Notes: a model not told the origin generated them from the sequence alone. Counted from the stretch's first letter, positions 9,334 through 19,628 are shown. The stretch is DNA of 64,000 nucleotides from Nocardiopsis ansamitocini (GCF_030268225.1 NZ_BSQG01000001.1:1396106-1460105); one strand, 5' to 3'. Program-made: numbers and translations.

Positions 9334-10593
9334 TCAGTCGAACAGGTGGACGCCGCATTCGGGCCACTGGCTCTGCCAGTTGCCGCCGACCATGTCGTAG
9401 AGCTTCTTGGCCCGCATGGTCTGTTCGTCGGGGCTTGCCTCGCTGGGCAGGCCCGTGCCTCCGGTGGAACTCCAGGTGGGCAGGGAGAACTGGTAGAGGC
9501 CGTAGTAGCCGGCGGGGTTGACGGCGCCGGCGTTACCGGTGGACTCGCACTGGGCGAGGCCCGCCCAGTTGAGACTGTCGGCGGGGCCGCCGACGTTGGG
9601 GTTGACCTCGGGTTCCTTGGTGCCGATCTCGGTGACGCCGTTGACGGGCTCCTTGGTGACCTTCTCCGAGAGCACGTGGTCGGTTTCCTCGCCCTCCTTG
9701 AGGACGGTGGCGTAGGTGATCTCCTTGACGCCGTCCTCGGGCTCGGTGACGACCTTCTTCTCGTCCTTGGGCAGTTCGGGGTTCTCCCGCTCCTCCGTCT
9801 CGGCCTCGATGGGGACCTCCTTGGTCTGGACCCCGCCCGTCAGGTGGGTGATCTTGACGACCATCCCGTTGAGGGGCTCCTCCTCCAGGGCGGGTTCGAC
9901 GATGTCGTGCTCGCCGAGTTCGATCCCGCTGGCCTCGATGACCTCGCCGATCGTCTCGGCGTTGGTGTCGACCTCCAGGCGGACGCGGTCGCGCAGCAGC
10001 ACGAGGTGGCGGGCGCTGCGGGCTTCGACGGAGAGCCCGGCGACGGGCACCTCGGCGGAACGTTCCTCGGACAGGGAGAGGGCTTGGGCCCCCATACCGA
10101 TCTGGTCAAGGGCCTCTCCGACGGTGAGCGCGGTGACCCAGTGGGCGGCCGGGTCCTCCCCGTCGACGGCAAGGGTGAACTCGCGCCCGGTTCGGACCAT
10201 CACCTCCGCCCCGGCACCCAGGGAAGTGGCGAGGGCAGGGGCGACGGCATCGCGCTCGCTGAGGGTGATGCCCTCGTCGTCGAGGATTTCCTGGACGGTG
10301 CCGCCGAAGGTGTGCACGGTTCGGCTCTCACCGTCGACGGTGAGCGTGATGCGCTTGTCCATGGCGAATGCCGTCCCGCCGCCGGCCAGCAGCAGAACGG
10401 CGGCCAGGACCGCGCCGATGACGACTCCGCGGCTGTTGCGCCAGGCTGCCAGGGGGTTGGGGCGACCGGCGCCGGACTTGCGACGGCGCCGTGAGGCCGC
10501 GGCCGGGGCGGGGCGTGGTTCGGCGGATGTGGACGTGCCGCGGTGACCACGGCGGCCGCTGGGGCCTGAGGACCGGATACGCACGATGTTCAA
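9334..10593 (-). CDS. Resuscitation-promoting factor (DUF348, G5, transglycosylase)
   Basis: The 419-residue protein is an RpfB-type muralytic enzyme. A basic cytoplasmic tail is followed by a membrane or signal segment (about 57-76). Three ubiquitin-like DUF348 repeats follow, each starting with a VDG/VDT strand. Then comes a G5 domain containing TYATVLKEG and a C-terminal transglycosylase-like catalytic domain with [14 protein letters not shown], where Glu is the catalytic residue, and GYYGLYQFS. Such proteins cleave peptidoglycan to allow regrowth from dormancy. The order tatD, rpf, rsmA matches other actinobacteria. A second ATG at residue 83 is internal and would remove the signal segment. 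Confidence 0.92.
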   Translation of the reverse strand: MNIVRIRSSGPSGRRGHRGTSTSAEPRPAPAAASRRRRKSGAGRPNPLAAWRNSRGVVIGAVLAAVLLLAGGGTAFAMDKRITLTVDGESRTVHTFGGTVQEILDDEGITLSERDAVAPALATSLGAGAEVMVRTGREFTLAVDGEDPAAHWVTALTVGEALDQIGMGAQALSLSEERSAEVPVAGLSVEARSARHLVLLRDRVRLEVDTNAETIGEVIEASGIELGEHDIVEPALEEEPLNGMVVKITHLTGGVQTKEVPIEAETEERENPELPKDEKKVVTEPEDGVKEITYATVLKEGEETDHVLSEKVTKEPVNGVTEIGTKEPEVNPNVGGPADSLNWAGLAQCESTGNAGAVNPAGYYGLYQFSLPTWSSTGGTGLPSEASPDEQTMRAKKLYDMVGGNWQSQWPECGVHLFD

Positions 10594-10907
10594 GACCTTC
10601 GTGATGACTGGGCCGGGGAGGGCCTCGGCGCCGGGGGGGGACGTAACAAGGGGCGGCGGGCCGGAAAGGCCGGGGCGCGGGGGTTACGAGGAGAGATGCC
10701 GAAGAAGCGACCTTCGAAAATTATCACAGCGACCGGATTTCCGCTTTGGCCCTATCCGAATTCTCTTTCCTTGACGTGCGTTTATGACGTTCCTCCCGGT
10801 ATTCCGTGATCGAAACGGCACCGAGGCGGGTAGCGGACCACCGGTGGGCCGGTCAGAATTGAAACCGAATCATGTTCTGTGCCCGATCGTCGCCGGAGGT
10901 TGCATCT
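10594..10907. other. Intergenic region, divergent promoters, no gene
   Basis: This separates the divergent rpf and racemase genes. A run of eight G occurs near 10633-10640. On the minus strand TGTGATAAT near 10727 looks like an extended -10 for rpf, but a matching -35 is weak. I looked for the c-di-AMP riboswitch known upstream of some rpf genes and could not recognise its conserved core. Confidence 0.4.
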
Positions 10908-12008
10908 GTGGGCCCGCTCAACGGAATCCGAGTCGTGGAGTTCGCCGGAATCGGTCCGGGCCCGATGGCCGCCATGCTCTTGGCCGATCTCGGGGCGAGC
11001 GTGGTCAGGCTGGACCGCGTCGCCGTCGCACAGGAGACCGCGGCGGGCGGGGAACGGCCGCACATGAGCAGCGGACGCCCGGTCATGGGGGTGGACCTCA
11101 AGAGCGAGGCGGGGGCGGCAGCCACCCGCGCGATCGTCGCCGCGGCCGACGTCCTCCTCGAAGGTTTCCGCCCCGGGGTCATGGAACGCTTGGGCCTGGG
11201 GCCCGACACCTGCCTCGCCGCCAATCCCGGCCTCGTCTACGCCCGCATGACCGGCTGGGGACAGGACGGCCCCCTCTCCCGTCGCGCAGGCCACGACATG
11301 AACTACATCTCGCTCAACGGCGCCCTGCACACCTTCGGGCGCAAGGACGAGGCGCCCGTTCCTCCGGCGAACCTCGTGGGCGACTTCGGCGGCGGGACCA
11401 TGTTCGTCGTCACCGGTATCCTCAGCGCCCTGCTGGAACGCCAGCGCTCGGGCCTGGGACAGGTGGTGGACGCGGCCATGGTGGACGGCAGCGCGTTCTT
11501 GATGTCGATGGCCTACGAGGAGCGGGCGAACGGCTCGTGGACCGACGAGCGCGGCGACAACTACCTCGACACCGGAGCGCCCTGGTACGACGTCTACGCG
11601 TGCGCGGACGGCGGCCACCTGTCGGTGGGCTGCATCGAGCCCCGGTTCTACGCGGCCTTCCTCGGTGTCCTGGGCCTGGACCCCGCCGGCCTTCCCGACC
11701 AGTGGGACCGCTCGGGGTGGCCGACGCTGCGGGAGCGCTTCGCCGCGGTGCTCGCGACCCGCTCCCGCGACGAGTGGGACGCGGCCTTCGCCGGCACCGA
11801 TGCCTGCGTGCAACCGGTTCTGAGCATGGCCGAGGCCGTCGACCACCCGCACGTACGGGCCCGCGGCTCGGTGCTGCGCGAGGGCGAGGTGCTGTACCCG
11901 GGGCCGGCCCCCCGGTTCAGCCGCACCCCGGGAACCGTCACCCGCGCCCCCGGCTTCGCGGCTCCGACTCTGGACGACACCCTGGCGGACTGGGGCGTGG
12001 AACTCTAG
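10908..12008 (+). CDS. Class III CoA-transferase family, alpha-methylacyl-CoA racemase-like
   Basis: The 366-residue protein starts at GTG 10908, eight bases after GGAGG; an upstream ATG at 10872 lacks a ribosome site. It has the CaiB/BaiF fold with GIRVVEFAGIGPGPMAAMLLADLGA at the N terminus. Two blocks, AGHDMNYISL (His129) and NLVGDFGGG (Asp159), match the His/Asp pair that moves the alpha proton in methylacyl-CoA racemases such as Mycobacterium tuberculosis MCR. It would interconvert 2R and 2S methylacyl-CoA so that branched fatty acids can enter beta-oxidation. The end overlaps tatD by four bases convergently. A formyl- or carnitine-CoA transferase role is less likely. Confidence 0.88.
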   Translation: MGPLNGIRVVEFAGIGPGPMAAMLLADLGASVVRLDRVAVAQETAAGGERPHMSSGRPVMGVDLKSEAGAAATRAIVAAADVLLEGFRPGVMERLGLGPDTCLAANPGLVYARMTGWGQDGPLSRRAGHDMNYISLNGALHTFGRKDEAPVPPANLVGDFGGGTMFVVTGILSALLERQRSGLGQVVDAAMVDGSAFLMSMAYEERANGSWTDERGDNYLDTGAPWYDVYACADGGHLSVGCIEPRFYAAFLGVLGLDPAGLPDQWDRSGWPTLRERFAAVLATRSRDEWDAAFAGTDACVQPVLSMAEAVDHPHVRARGSVLREGEVLYPGPAPRFSRTPGTVTRAPGFAAPTLDDTLADWGVEL

Positions 12009-12943
12009 AGCGCGAACGCGCGGCGGGCGTTCGCGGCGACCGCCTCGGCCAGTTCGTCGTCGGCCATGCCCTTGGCCCGGGCAACCGCACGCAGGGTGTG
12101 CGGGATCAGGTAGGGGGCGTTGGGGCGTCCCCGGTAGGGCTTGGGGGTGAGGAAGGGGGCGTCCGTCTCCACCAGGATCAGCTCGGCGGGGGCAACCGCC
12201 GCGGCGTCGCGCAGGTGCTGGGCGCTGGCGAAGGTGACGTTCCCCGCGAAGCTCATGAAGTAGCCGCGGTCGGCACAGACCTTCGCCATCTCGGCGTCGC
12301 CGGAGAAGCAGTGGAAGACGACGCGTTCGGGTGCCCCCTCCTCCTCCAGTACGCGCAGCACGTCGTCGTGGGCGTCGCGGTCGTGGATCATGACGGCCTT
12401 GCCGTGCCGTTTGGCGATGGCGATGTGCGCCCGGAACGACTCCTCTTGGGCGGCGATGCCCTCGGGGCCGGTACGGAACCGGTCCATCCCGGTCTCCCCG
12501 ACCGCGCGGACCTGTTCCAGGGCCGCCAGGGCGTCGATCTCCGCGAGGGCTTCCTCCAGGGCCGCGGTGCCTCCCGCTGGGCGCGCCGGGTCCCACTCGG
12601 TGGCGTCGGCCTCGTCGAGACCGTGCACGATGCGCGGCGCCTCGTTGGGGTGCAGGGCCACCGCCGCCCACACGGTGTCGTGCTCGGCGGCGACCCGGGC
12701 CGCCCAGCGCGATCCGGCGAGGTCGCAGCCGACCTGCACCAGCGGGGTGACTCCGACCGAGGCGGCCTTGGCCACGATCGCGGCGACGTCGCCGCCCTGC
12801 ATGTCCATGTGGGTGTGGGAATCGGCCACGGCCACCCGCAGCGGCTCGGGCGGGGGCGGGATCTCGTCGCGGGCGCGGTCGCGTTGGGCGCGCTGGTTCT
12901 TGCTCTTGCTCACGGAAGGCAAGTCTATGGACGTCGCGGACAC
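12005..12943 (-). CDS. TatD family metal-dependent hydrolase
   Basis: The 312-residue TIM-barrel nuclease has the metal ligands of the TatD family: DSHTHMDM (about 41-48), GETGMDR, the HCFSGD block and ETDAPFLTPKPYRG. TatD proteins are Mg-dependent 3'-5' DNases or RNases implicated in DNA repair. An N-terminal basic extension of about 35 residues precedes the barrel. The GTG at 12943 has a GAGGG four to five bases upstream. A GTG at 12913 would remove ten residues. The gene lies between metG and rpf on the same strand, the standard actinobacterial order. It is separated from metG by a strong terminator, so it has its own promoter. Confidence 0.92.
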   Translation of the reverse strand: MSATSIDLPSVSKSKNQRAQRDRARDEIPPPPEPLRVAVADSHTHMDMQGGDVAAIVAKAASVGVTPLVQVGCDLAGSRWAARVAAEHDTVWAAVALHPNEAPRIVHGLDEADATEWDPARPAGGTAALEEALAEIDALAALEQVRAVGETGMDRFRTGPEGIAAQEESFRAHIAIAKRHGKAVMIHDRDAHDDVLRVLEEEGAPERVVFHCFSGDAEMAKVCADRGYFMSFAGNVTFASAQHLRDAAAVAPAELILVETDAPFLTPKPYRGRPNAPYLIPHTLRAVARAKGMADDELAEAVAANARRAFAL

Positions 12944-12999
12944 GGCGCCCTCACCCGTTGTCTGGCGGCCCTCCCGGCCCGGTCGGAGTACCTCCCCGC

Positions 13000-13044
13000 A
13001 AAACGCGGTCGCCCCGGTCCTCCAGGAGGACCGGGGCGACCGCG
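13000..13044 (-). terminator. Intrinsic terminator of metG
   Basis: A perfect 20-bp inverted repeat (13004-13023 with 13025-13044), rich in GC, is followed on the minus strand by TTTTGC. It starts 16 bases after the metG stop codon. Confidence 0.85.
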
Positions 13045-13060
13045 GTGCACGAGACGCGGA

Positions 13061-14881
13061 CTACTCCGCGGCCTTCTCCTCCAGTCGGGCCAGCTCCTCG
13101 TCGACGATGGACGGGTCGAGCTTGCGGAACAGCGGGGTGGGCGCGTTGAGCGGGGTGCCGGGCACGATCGGGACCGACTCCCAACGGGCGGCGTCGCCGG
13201 CGTAGTCACCGGTGATGACCGGGTAGGTGGACACCCCGTCCTCACCACCGATGGAGTCGGTGACCTCTTCCAGTCGGGGCATGGAGGACCATTCGCCGGT
13301 GCCGCCGAGCATCGCGTGGACCTTGTTGGAGGAGGCCGGCAGGATCGGGGTGAGCAGGGTCTTGGCGTCGCTGACCAGTTGCAGTGCGACATGCAGGACC
13401 GTCTTCATCCGTTCCGGGTCGGTCTTCTTCAACTGCCACGGGGCCTGGTCTGAGATGTACTTGTTGGCCTCGGCGACGGTACGCATGGCTTCCTGGACGG
13501 CCGACTTGAACTGGGACCGGTTCAGCCGCTCCCCCACGACCGCGAACGCGGCCTTGGAGGCGTCCAGGACCGCGCGGTCCTCATCGGTGAGCGTGCCGGC
13601 CTCCGGGATCTCCCCCAGGTTCTTGGCCGCCATGGAGATGGAACGGTTGACCAGGTTGCCCCAGGCCGCGACCAGCTCGTCGTTGGTGCGGCGGACGAAC
13701 TCCGCCCAGGTGAAGTCGGTGTCGTGCGTCTCGGGCCCGGCCGCGGTGATGTAGTACCGCAGGGCGTCGGCGTCGTAGCGCTCCAGGAAGTCGCGTACGT
13801 AGATGACGACGCGGCGCGAGGAGGAGAACTTGCGGCCCTCCATGGTCAGGAACTCGCTGGAGACGACCTCGGTGGGCAGGTTGAGCGCGCCCAGCGCTCC
13901 GGGCTCGCCGCCCTTGTCCCCCTTGCCGCTGTAGCCCAGCAGCATGGCGGGCCAGATCTCGGAGTGGAAGACGATGTTGTCCTTGCCCATGAAGTAGAAG
14001 GACTCGGCTTCGCCGTCCTGCCACCATTTGCGCCACGCCTCGGGGTCACCGGAGCGCTTGGCCCATTCGATGGACGCCGACAGGTAGCCGACCACAGCGT
14101 CGAACCAGACGTAGAGCCGCTTGTTGGCCTGCTCGCTCCAGCCCTCCAGCGGAATGGGCACGCCCCAGTCGAGGTCGCGGGTTATGGCCCGGGGCTGGAG
14201 GTCGTCGAGGAGGTTCAGCGAGAACTTCAGGACGTTGGGACGCCACTGGCCCTCCTTCGTCTTCAGCCAGTCGCCGAGGATGGCGGCGAAGGCGGACAGG
14301 TCGAGCATGAAGTGCTCGGTGTCCACGAAGTCGGGGGTCTCGCCGTTGATCTTGGAACGGGGGTCGATCAGGTCAATCGGGTCGAGCTGGTTGCCGCAGT
14401 TGTCGCACTGGTCGCCGCGTGCACCGTCGTAACCGCAGATGGGGCAGGTGCCCTCGACGTAGCGGTCGGGCAGCGTGCGTCCGGTGGACGGCGAGATCGC
14501 TCCCTTGGTGACCTTGGAGAAGATGTAGCCGTTCTTGTGCAGACCGGTGAACAGCTCCTGCACGACCGCGTAGTGGTTGGCCGTGGTGGTGCGGGTGAAC
14601 AGGTCGTAGGAGAGCCCGAGGCCGACGAGGTCCTCGGCGATGATCCTGTTGTAGCGGTCAGCCAGTTCGCGGGCCGTCACGCCCTCTTGGTCGGCGAGCA
14701 CCTGGATCGGGGTGCCGTGCTCGTCGGTGCCGCTGACCATGAGCACGTCGTGGCCGGACATTCGCTGGAAGCGTGCGAAGACGTCGGAGGGGACCCCGAA
14801 CCCGGAAACGTGCCCGATGTGGCGTGGACCATTGGCATAAGGCCAGGCCACCGCAGTCAGAATGTGGCGTTTCAACGACAT
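13061..14881 (-). CDS. metG: Methionyl-tRNA synthetase
   Basis: The 606-residue class I synthetase charges initiator and elongator tRNA-Met. The HIGH motif appears as [14 protein letters not shown] (about 15-28) and the KMSKS loop as KFSSSRRV. A knuckle with CPICGYDG and CDNCG, spaced for zinc, lies in the connective peptide at about 144-164. A helical anticodon-binding domain follows KFSSS. There is no C-terminal tRNA-binding extension. The gene ends at a strong terminator and is divergent from a small secreted protein gene. The length agrees with other actinobacterial MetRS enzymes. Confidence 0.97.
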   Translation of the reverse strand: MSLKRHILTAVAWPYANGPRHIGHVSGFGVPSDVFARFQRMSGHDVLMVSGTDEHGTPIQVLADQEGVTARELADRYNRIIAEDLVGLGLSYDLFTRTTTANHYAVVQELFTGLHKNGYIFSKVTKGAISPSTGRTLPDRYVEGTCPICGYDGARGDQCDNCGNQLDPIDLIDPRSKINGETPDFVDTEHFMLDLSAFAAILGDWLKTKEGQWRPNVLKFSLNLLDDLQPRAITRDLDWGVPIPLEGWSEQANKRLYVWFDAVVGYLSASIEWAKRSGDPEAWRKWWQDGEAESFYFMGKDNIVFHSEIWPAMLLGYSGKGDKGGEPGALGALNLPTEVVSSEFLTMEGRKFSSSRRVVIYVRDFLERYDADALRYYITAAGPETHDTDFTWAEFVRRTNDELVAAWGNLVNRSISMAAKNLGEIPEAGTLTDEDRAVLDASKAAFAVVGERLNRSQFKSAVQEAMRTVAEANKYISDQAPWQLKKTDPERMKTVLHVALQLVSDAKTLLTPILPASSNKVHAMLGGTGEWSSMPRLEEVTDSIGGEDGVSTYPVITGDYAGDAARWESVPIVPGTPLNAPTPLFRKLDPSIVDEELARLEEKAAE

Positions 14882-15027
14882 GGACCAAGCCTAGGCCCAT
14901 GCCCGGGTGGCTTCGGCCCGATCGCGGCGGGCGATTCTGTGTTTTGCGTCTGCGCGCACGACCTATTCGTGAGCATGCGCGGATAGTGTGTGTGGCCGTA
15001 AGGCCATGCCTCGCGACCCGAAGGAAG

Positions 15028-15414
15028 GTGGTCTTCACGGTTTCGCGTGCTCTGGCCACCCTGGTGGCCGCGATGCTGATGCTGCTGTGCGCCCCGGTGC
15101 TGCCCGCGGCTGCTGTCGAGCGCCCGCCGGAAGCCCTTCAGGGGTTTCATTCGGCGGGTTACTGGCCTCATGCCGCGGTGAGCCCCGCCCACGATTCCGC
15201 GTCGATCTCGATCGCGTTGGCGAAGTGGAGCGGCGACCAGCGGTCGGTCCCGCGGGACGTGCCCGACGGCTACGTCCCCGCCGCGGTGGGCTTTCCCCGC
15301 CCCCAAGGCGGTTGGTCGCGGGTCGAGCCGCGCGACGAGACGGCGGCCCCCGATCCCGGGAACGTCCCGGACCTCCCTCAGGGACGCGCGCCTCCGGTTC
15401 CCGAGCGCGCCTGA
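15028..15414 (+). CDS. Putative small exported protein, function unknown
   Basis: The 128-residue reading frame starts at GTG 15028. It begins with a typical signal peptide (about residues 5-27, RALATLVAAMLMLLCAPVL) ending PAAAVE. The mature part is rich in Pro, Asp and Gly, has no Cys, and matches no domain I know. Third-position GC is high across the frame, supporting coding. It lies 64 bases upstream of secDF on the same strand and may share its transcript. The start is uncertain because AAGGAAGG directly abuts the GTG; an upstream GTG at 14989 is possible. Confidence 0.55.
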   Translation: MVFTVSRALATLVAAMLMLLCAPVLPAAAVERPPEALQGFHSAGYWPHAAVSPAHDSASISIALAKWSGDQRSVPRDVPDGYVPAAVGFPRPQGGWSRVEPRDETAAPDPGNVPDLPQGRAPPVPERA

Positions 15415-15478
15415 AGCCCCAGTCAGTACCGGCGTTCGCCGGTTCGTTGCATCCTTCATGTCCTGAGAGGTATGTGTC

Positions 15479-18277
15479 TTGTCCAGTTCCCAGGGATCCG
15501 GAGCGCGTGTCATACGCGGCTTCCTGTCCCTTTTCATCGTGCTCGGCGCGCTGGCCGCCGGGTGGTTCATGCCACCGAAACTGGGGCTCGACCTCAGTGG
15601 TGGTACCCAGATCATCCTGGAGACCCAGGACGGCGACGACGGCACCGAGGCCAACGCCGAGAACACCGACAAGGTCGTCGAGGTTCTGCGCAACCGCATC
15701 GACGCCCTGGGGGTCAGCGAGGCGACGATGTCGCGCTCGGGCGAGAACCGCGTCATCGTGGAGCTCCCCGGTGTGCAGGACCCGACCGAGGCTGCCGAGA
15801 TCATCGGCCAGACCGCGCAGCTGACCTTCCACCCGGTGCTGGGGATGTCCCAGGGCGGCGGCGCGGGCGGCGGCCTGGGCGGGCTCGGCGGGGACAGCGC
15901 CAACGCCCCCGCGGACGAGTCCAACGCCCCCGCGGCGGACGGCGAGGCTCCCGCGGACGGTGCCCCCGAGGGGATGAGCCCCGAGGACCTGGAGGCGCTC
16001 CTGGGCAACCAGGGCGGCGCTCCCGGCGCGGGCGGCGACCAGCCGGCGGAGAACCCGGCCGACGTCGCGCTGACCCTGCCCGACGAGCAGGGCAACCAGC
16101 TTCAGCTGGGCAAGGCCGTCATCCAGGGCGACCAGGTGGCCAGCGCCTCCGCGGCACTGACCCAGTTCCAGGACGCGTGGGTCACCAACCTGTCCTTCAG
16201 GTCCGACGGCCGGGAGGCGTGGGCCAAGCTGAGCGGTGACGCCGCCTGCTTCGACCAGGGCGACGCCAAGCGCCGCATCGCGATCGTCCTGGACAACAAG
16301 GTCATCTCCGCCCCCGTCGTCCAGGACGCCACCTGCGGGGTCGGCTACACCACGGGCACGACCTCGATCAGCAACCCCGACGGCATGCCGCTGCCGGAAC
16401 AGCAGGAGTCGTCGCAGGAACTGGCCACGCTGATCGAGGGCGGCTCGCTTCCGCTCCCGGTCACCGAGGTGCAGCGCCAGACGGTCGGCCCGACCCTGGG
16501 TGCGGAGGCCATCCAGGCCAGCTTCATCGCGGGCGGCATCGGCATCCTGCTGACCGCGCTCTACATCTGCGTCGCCTACCGCTTCGCGGGCTTCCTGGCG
16601 TCGCTGGCGCTGATCTGCTACACCCTCATCGCCTACGCGGCGATGGTGGCGCTCGGCGCGACGCTGACCCTGCCGGGTCTGGCGGGCTTCGTCCTGGCGA
16701 TCGGTATGGCCATCGACGCCAACGTGCTGATCTTCGAACGGGCGCGTGAGGAGTACCAGCGCCAGCAGAAGGTGTACGCGTCCAACAAGCTGGCCGGTAT
16801 GAGCGACGCCACCGACAAGGAGCAGGAGGAGTCCGAGGCGGGTGTGTTGACCCGTCGCCGCCGCCGTGCGATCCCGCCGAGCCTGCACAAGGCGTTCGTC
16901 GTGGGTACGCAGAAGGCGTGGAGCGCGGTGCTGGACACCAACATCACCACGCTCATCGCCGCGGCGCTGCTGTTCTTCCTCGCCTCGGGCAACGTCCAGG
17001 GCTTCGGCGTCACGCTGGGCCTGGGCACCATCGCCTCGATGGTCTCGGCGCTGCTCATCGCGCGCGTGCTGATGGAGTGGGTGGTGGCGCGGTCCAACCC
17101 GCGCAAGCACTACTGGATCTTGGCGCTGGTGCCGCTGTTGGCCCTGATCCCGCTGTTCAGCGGGCTCGCGCTGACCGACGTGGCGCCGATGCTGGCGATC
17201 GTGCTGATCGTGTTCGTCGTGGCCCTGGCGATCATTCCGTCGATCGTGCGCAAGTACCCCGCCAGCAGCGGTATCGCCAACTTCAGCGGGGTGCGCACCT
17301 GGCTGGTCAAGCGCAACCCCGACCTCATGAAGCGCAGTGCCCTGTGGCTGGGTGTCAGCGGTCTCGTGGCGGTCGTGGCGGTCGTGGGCCTGGTCGTGCG
17401 TTCGCCCAACTACGGCGTCGAGTTCACCGGCGGCCGGGTCATGGAGTTCGCCGTCAGCGCCCCGGTGAGCGTGGACACCGCCCGCCAGGTGGTGGCCGAC
17501 GCAGGGTTCCCCGAGGCGGTCGTGCAGGAGTCGGGTGACGGTGGCATCGCGGTGCGCACCGGGCAGGTGACCGACGCCGAGGCCCAGCGCATCCAGGACT
17601 CCCTTGAGGACCAGGTCAACGAGGAGACCGATTCCGGAACCGGAACGGTCGAGCGGCTCAGCGACGAGAAGATCGGCCCGAGCATGGGCAACGAGCTGCG
17701 CAACAAGGCGATCTTCGCCTTGATCGCGGCGCTGGTGCTCCAGATGGGCTACCTGGCCTGGCGGTTCCGCTGGTCCTTCGGTCTGGCGACGATGATCGCG
17801 CTGGCCTTCGACATCGTGGTGGTCATCGGCCTGTTCGCGTGGCTGGGCAAGCCCATCGACGGCGTGTTCCTCGCCGCGATCCTCAGTGTCATCGGTTTCT
17901 CGGTGAACGACTCGGTGGTGGTGTTCGACCGGGTCCGTGACGAGTGGGCCCATGACCAGAAGTCGAAGTTCTCCGCGATCGCCAACCAGGCGATCCTGCA
18001 CACGCTGCCGCGAACGGTGAACTCCGGTATCGGTGGCATCTTCATCCTGGCCACACTGGCGATCTTCGGTGGTTCGTCGCTGACGGACTTCTCGATCGCG
18101 ATGCTGGTGGGTCTGGTTTCGGGCATGTTCTCCACGGTCTTCGTGGGGACTCCGCTGGCGATCTGGTTGCAGAAGTACGACCGGACCGCGCCGCCGCACG
18201 TGGTCAAGGAGAAGAAGACCAAGCAGCGCAAGGAGCTGCGCGAGGCGCGCGAGGAGAGCGACGGCGCGGTCGTCTGA
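15479..18277 (+). CDS. secDF: Fused protein-export membrane protein SecDF
   Basis: The 932-residue protein fuses SecD and SecF, the proton-driven accessory unit that helps proteins leave the SecYEG channel. The SecD half has the P1 signature GLDLSGGTQIIL (about 36-47) and the membrane motif GFVLAIGMAIDANVLIFER. The SecF half has the GGRVMEF block and SVNDSVVVFDRVRDE. About 12 membrane helices are expected. A Gly/Ala/Pro/Asp-rich insert of about 80 residues sits in the periplasmic P1 region. Start is TTG 15479 with GAGAGG eight bases upstream. Streptomycetes carry separate secD and secF near ruvB plus a second, fused copy; this isolated fused gene may be that second type (inference). Confidence 0.93.
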   Translation: MSSSQGSGARVIRGFLSLFIVLGALAAGWFMPPKLGLDLSGGTQIILETQDGDDGTEANAENTDKVVEVLRNRIDALGVSEATMSRSGENRVIVELPGVQDPTEAAEIIGQTAQLTFHPVLGMSQGGGAGGGLGGLGGDSANAPADESNAPAADGEAPADGAPEGMSPEDLEALLGNQGGAPGAGGDQPAENPADVALTLPDEQGNQLQLGKAVIQGDQVASASAALTQFQDAWVTNLSFRSDGREAWAKLSGDAACFDQGDAKRRIAIVLDNKVISAPVVQDATCGVGYTTGTTSISNPDGMPLPEQQESSQELATLIEGGSLPLPVTEVQRQTVGPTLGAEAIQASFIAGGIGILLTALYICVAYRFAGFLASLALICYTLIAYAAMVALGATLTLPGLAGFVLAIGMAIDANVLIFERAREEYQRQQKVYASNKLAGMSDATDKEQEESEAGVLTRRRRRAIPPSLHKAFVVGTQKAWSAVLDTNITTLIAAALLFFLASGNVQGFGVTLGLGTIASMVSALLIARVLMEWVVARSNPRKHYWILALVPLLALIPLFSGLALTDVAPMLAIVLIVFVVALAIIPSIVRKYPASSGIANFSGVRTWLVKRNPDLMKRSALWLGVSGLVAVVAVVGLVVRSPNYGVEFTGGRVMEFAVSAPVSVDTARQVVADAGFPEAVVQESGDGGIAVRTGQVTDAEAQRIQDSLEDQVNEETDSGTGTVERLSDEKIGPSMGNELRNKAIFALIAALVLQMGYLAWRFRWSFGLATMIALAFDIVVVIGLFAWLGKPIDGVFLAAILSVIGFSVNDSVVVFDRVRDEWAHDQKSKFSAIANQAILHTLPRTVNSGIGGIFILATLAIFGGSSLTDFSIAMLVGLVSGMFSTVFVGTPLAIWLQKYDRTAPPHVVKEKKTKQRKELREAREESDGAVV

Positions 18278-18303
18278 CCGGCTCGCCCGTCTCTTGCGCC
18301 ATC

Positions 18304-18345
18304 CCGCGGGGGCGGGGCCCGTACCAACGGGTCCCGCCCCCGCGG
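18304..18345. terminator. Hairpin between convergent secDF and rsmI
   Basis: A 19-bp inverted repeat (18304-18322 with 18327-18345, one G-U pair) sits between two gene ends. There is no T tract, but the position suits a bidirectional terminator. Confidence 0.65.
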
Positions 18346-18378
18346 CGTCGCTGCCGCGGCGTCAACAGGGGTGGGCCG

Positions 18379-19242
18379 CTAACCCACCCCGTGCGCGGCG
18401 TCGTAGACCTCGCGCTTGGGCAGCCCCAAGCGTTTGGCGACCTCCTGGATGGCCTGCTTGCGCGGCACGCCGGCGGCCTCCCGCTCGGCGACCGCCGCGG
18501 CGAGGTCGGCGGGCTCGCGGCTCACCTCCGGCGCGCCGGCTCCTTCAACCACGAGGGTGATCTCGCCGCGGACCTCTCCTGCCGCCCACTCGGCCAGGTC
18601 GGCGAGCCCGCCGCGGCGCACCTCCTCATAGGTCTTGGTGAGCTCCCGGCAGACCGCACCGCGCCGGTCGGCGCCGAATGCCCCGGCCATCGCGGCGAGG
18701 GTCGCCGCCACCCGGTGCGGGGACTCGAAGAAGACCATGGTGCGGCGTTCCTCGGCGAGGCCCGCGAAGTGGGTCGCCAGGCCCTTGCGAGGGGGGAAGC
18801 CCTCGAAGCAGAACCGGTCGGTGGGCAGCCCCGACAGCACCAGCGCGGTGGTGACCGCGGAGGGGCCGGGGATGACCGTGACCGGGACGTCCGCGGCGAC
18901 ACACGCGGTCACCAGGCGGTAGCCGGGGTCGGAGACGCCGGGCATACCGGCGTCGGTGACCACGAGCACGTCGTGGCCGGCCTCCAACTCGACCAGTAGT
19001 TCCTCGGCGCGGCGGCGCTCGTTGGCGTCGTAGTAGGACACGACGCGTGCGCCGTCCTCGCCTCCCAGGCGGACGCCCAGTCTCGACGCGAACTGACGGA
19101 GCCTGCGCGTGTCCTCGGCCGCGATGATGCCGGTGCTCTCCAGCGCCGCACGCAGTCGCGGCGGCGTGTCCTCGCGGTGCCCGATGGGAAGCCCCGCAAG
19201 GATCAGCGTCCCCGGTCCGCTTCCGTTTTCTTGCTCGGTCAC
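18379..19242 (-). CDS. rsmI: 16S rRNA 2'-O-ribose methyltransferase RsmI
   Basis: The 287-residue protein belongs to the tetrapyrrole-methylase fold group and methylates C1402 of 16S rRNA. Motifs are LILAGLPIGHREDTPPRL, the IIAAEDTRR block, VVTDAGMPGVSDPGYRLV, the proline turn PGPSAVTTALVLSGLPTD and FESPHR. GTG 19242 is chosen because AAAGGA lies eight bases upstream; a GTG at 19260 would lie upstream of this site. The gene is divergent from pmt, the usual neighbour in actinobacteria including Mycobacterium tuberculosis. The C terminus has the GVPRKQAIQEVAKRLGLPK helix common to the family. Confidence 0.95.
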   Translation of the reverse strand: MTEQENGSGPGTLILAGLPIGHREDTPPRLRAALESTGIIAAEDTRRLRQFASRLGVRLGGEDGARVVSYYDANERRRAEELLVELEAGHDVLVVTDAGMPGVSDPGYRLVTACVAADVPVTVIPGPSAVTTALVLSGLPTDRFCFEGFPPRKGLATHFAGLAEERRTMVFFESPHRVAATLAAMAGAFGADRRGAVCRELTKTYEEVRRGGLADLAEWAAGEVRGEITLVVEGAGAPEVSREPADLAAAVAEREAAGVPRKQAIQEVAKRLGLPKREVYDAAHGVG

Positions 19243-19628
19243 CTGATCAGTCCTTTGCACGCCTCTGGTTCGTGGGGCGTCGTCCGGTGATGGGGAAACG
19301 GATCGACTGGATCCGAATCGCGCTGCCCGCCTCCCGCCCCTTTTCGCTCTAGTATGGCCGGGTCGGCGTCATCGCCCGTCGGGCGAGGCGTGCCATAGGG
19401 GCCCGTCTTCCGGCGCGCACGGCGCAACCGCCGAAAACCCCGGTCGGTCTGGCCAGGTCGTCCGGTTCCATCCCAGTTCACCAGGCGTTATCAGGTTTCG
19501 CTCGCCCCGTGTGAGGGTGGGCCGCGGCACCTGAACGGCTCCGCGGTCACCGCACGCGGGCCAGGCCAACGGAAAGGAGTCGGCGTCTCCCCGGAGCGGA
19601 CCCCACTCGTCCCAGGGACGTACTCGCC
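19243..19628. other. Divergent intergenic region rsmI-pmt
   Basis: About 386 bases with no open frame showing coding bias. It must contain the promoters of both rsmI and pmt, but I see no convincing -35/-10 pair, RNA gene or repeat. Confidence 0.4.

Noticed and set aside
10594..10790. c-di-AMP riboswitch before rpf
   Set aside because: Known upstream of some rpf genes, but I could not identify the conserved core here.
15035..18199. Minus-strand frame of over 1000 codons opposite secDF
   Set aside because: Its product is low-complexity His/Arg/Gln/Asp sequence, a typical shadow of high-GC codons. SecDF motifs are intact on the + strand.
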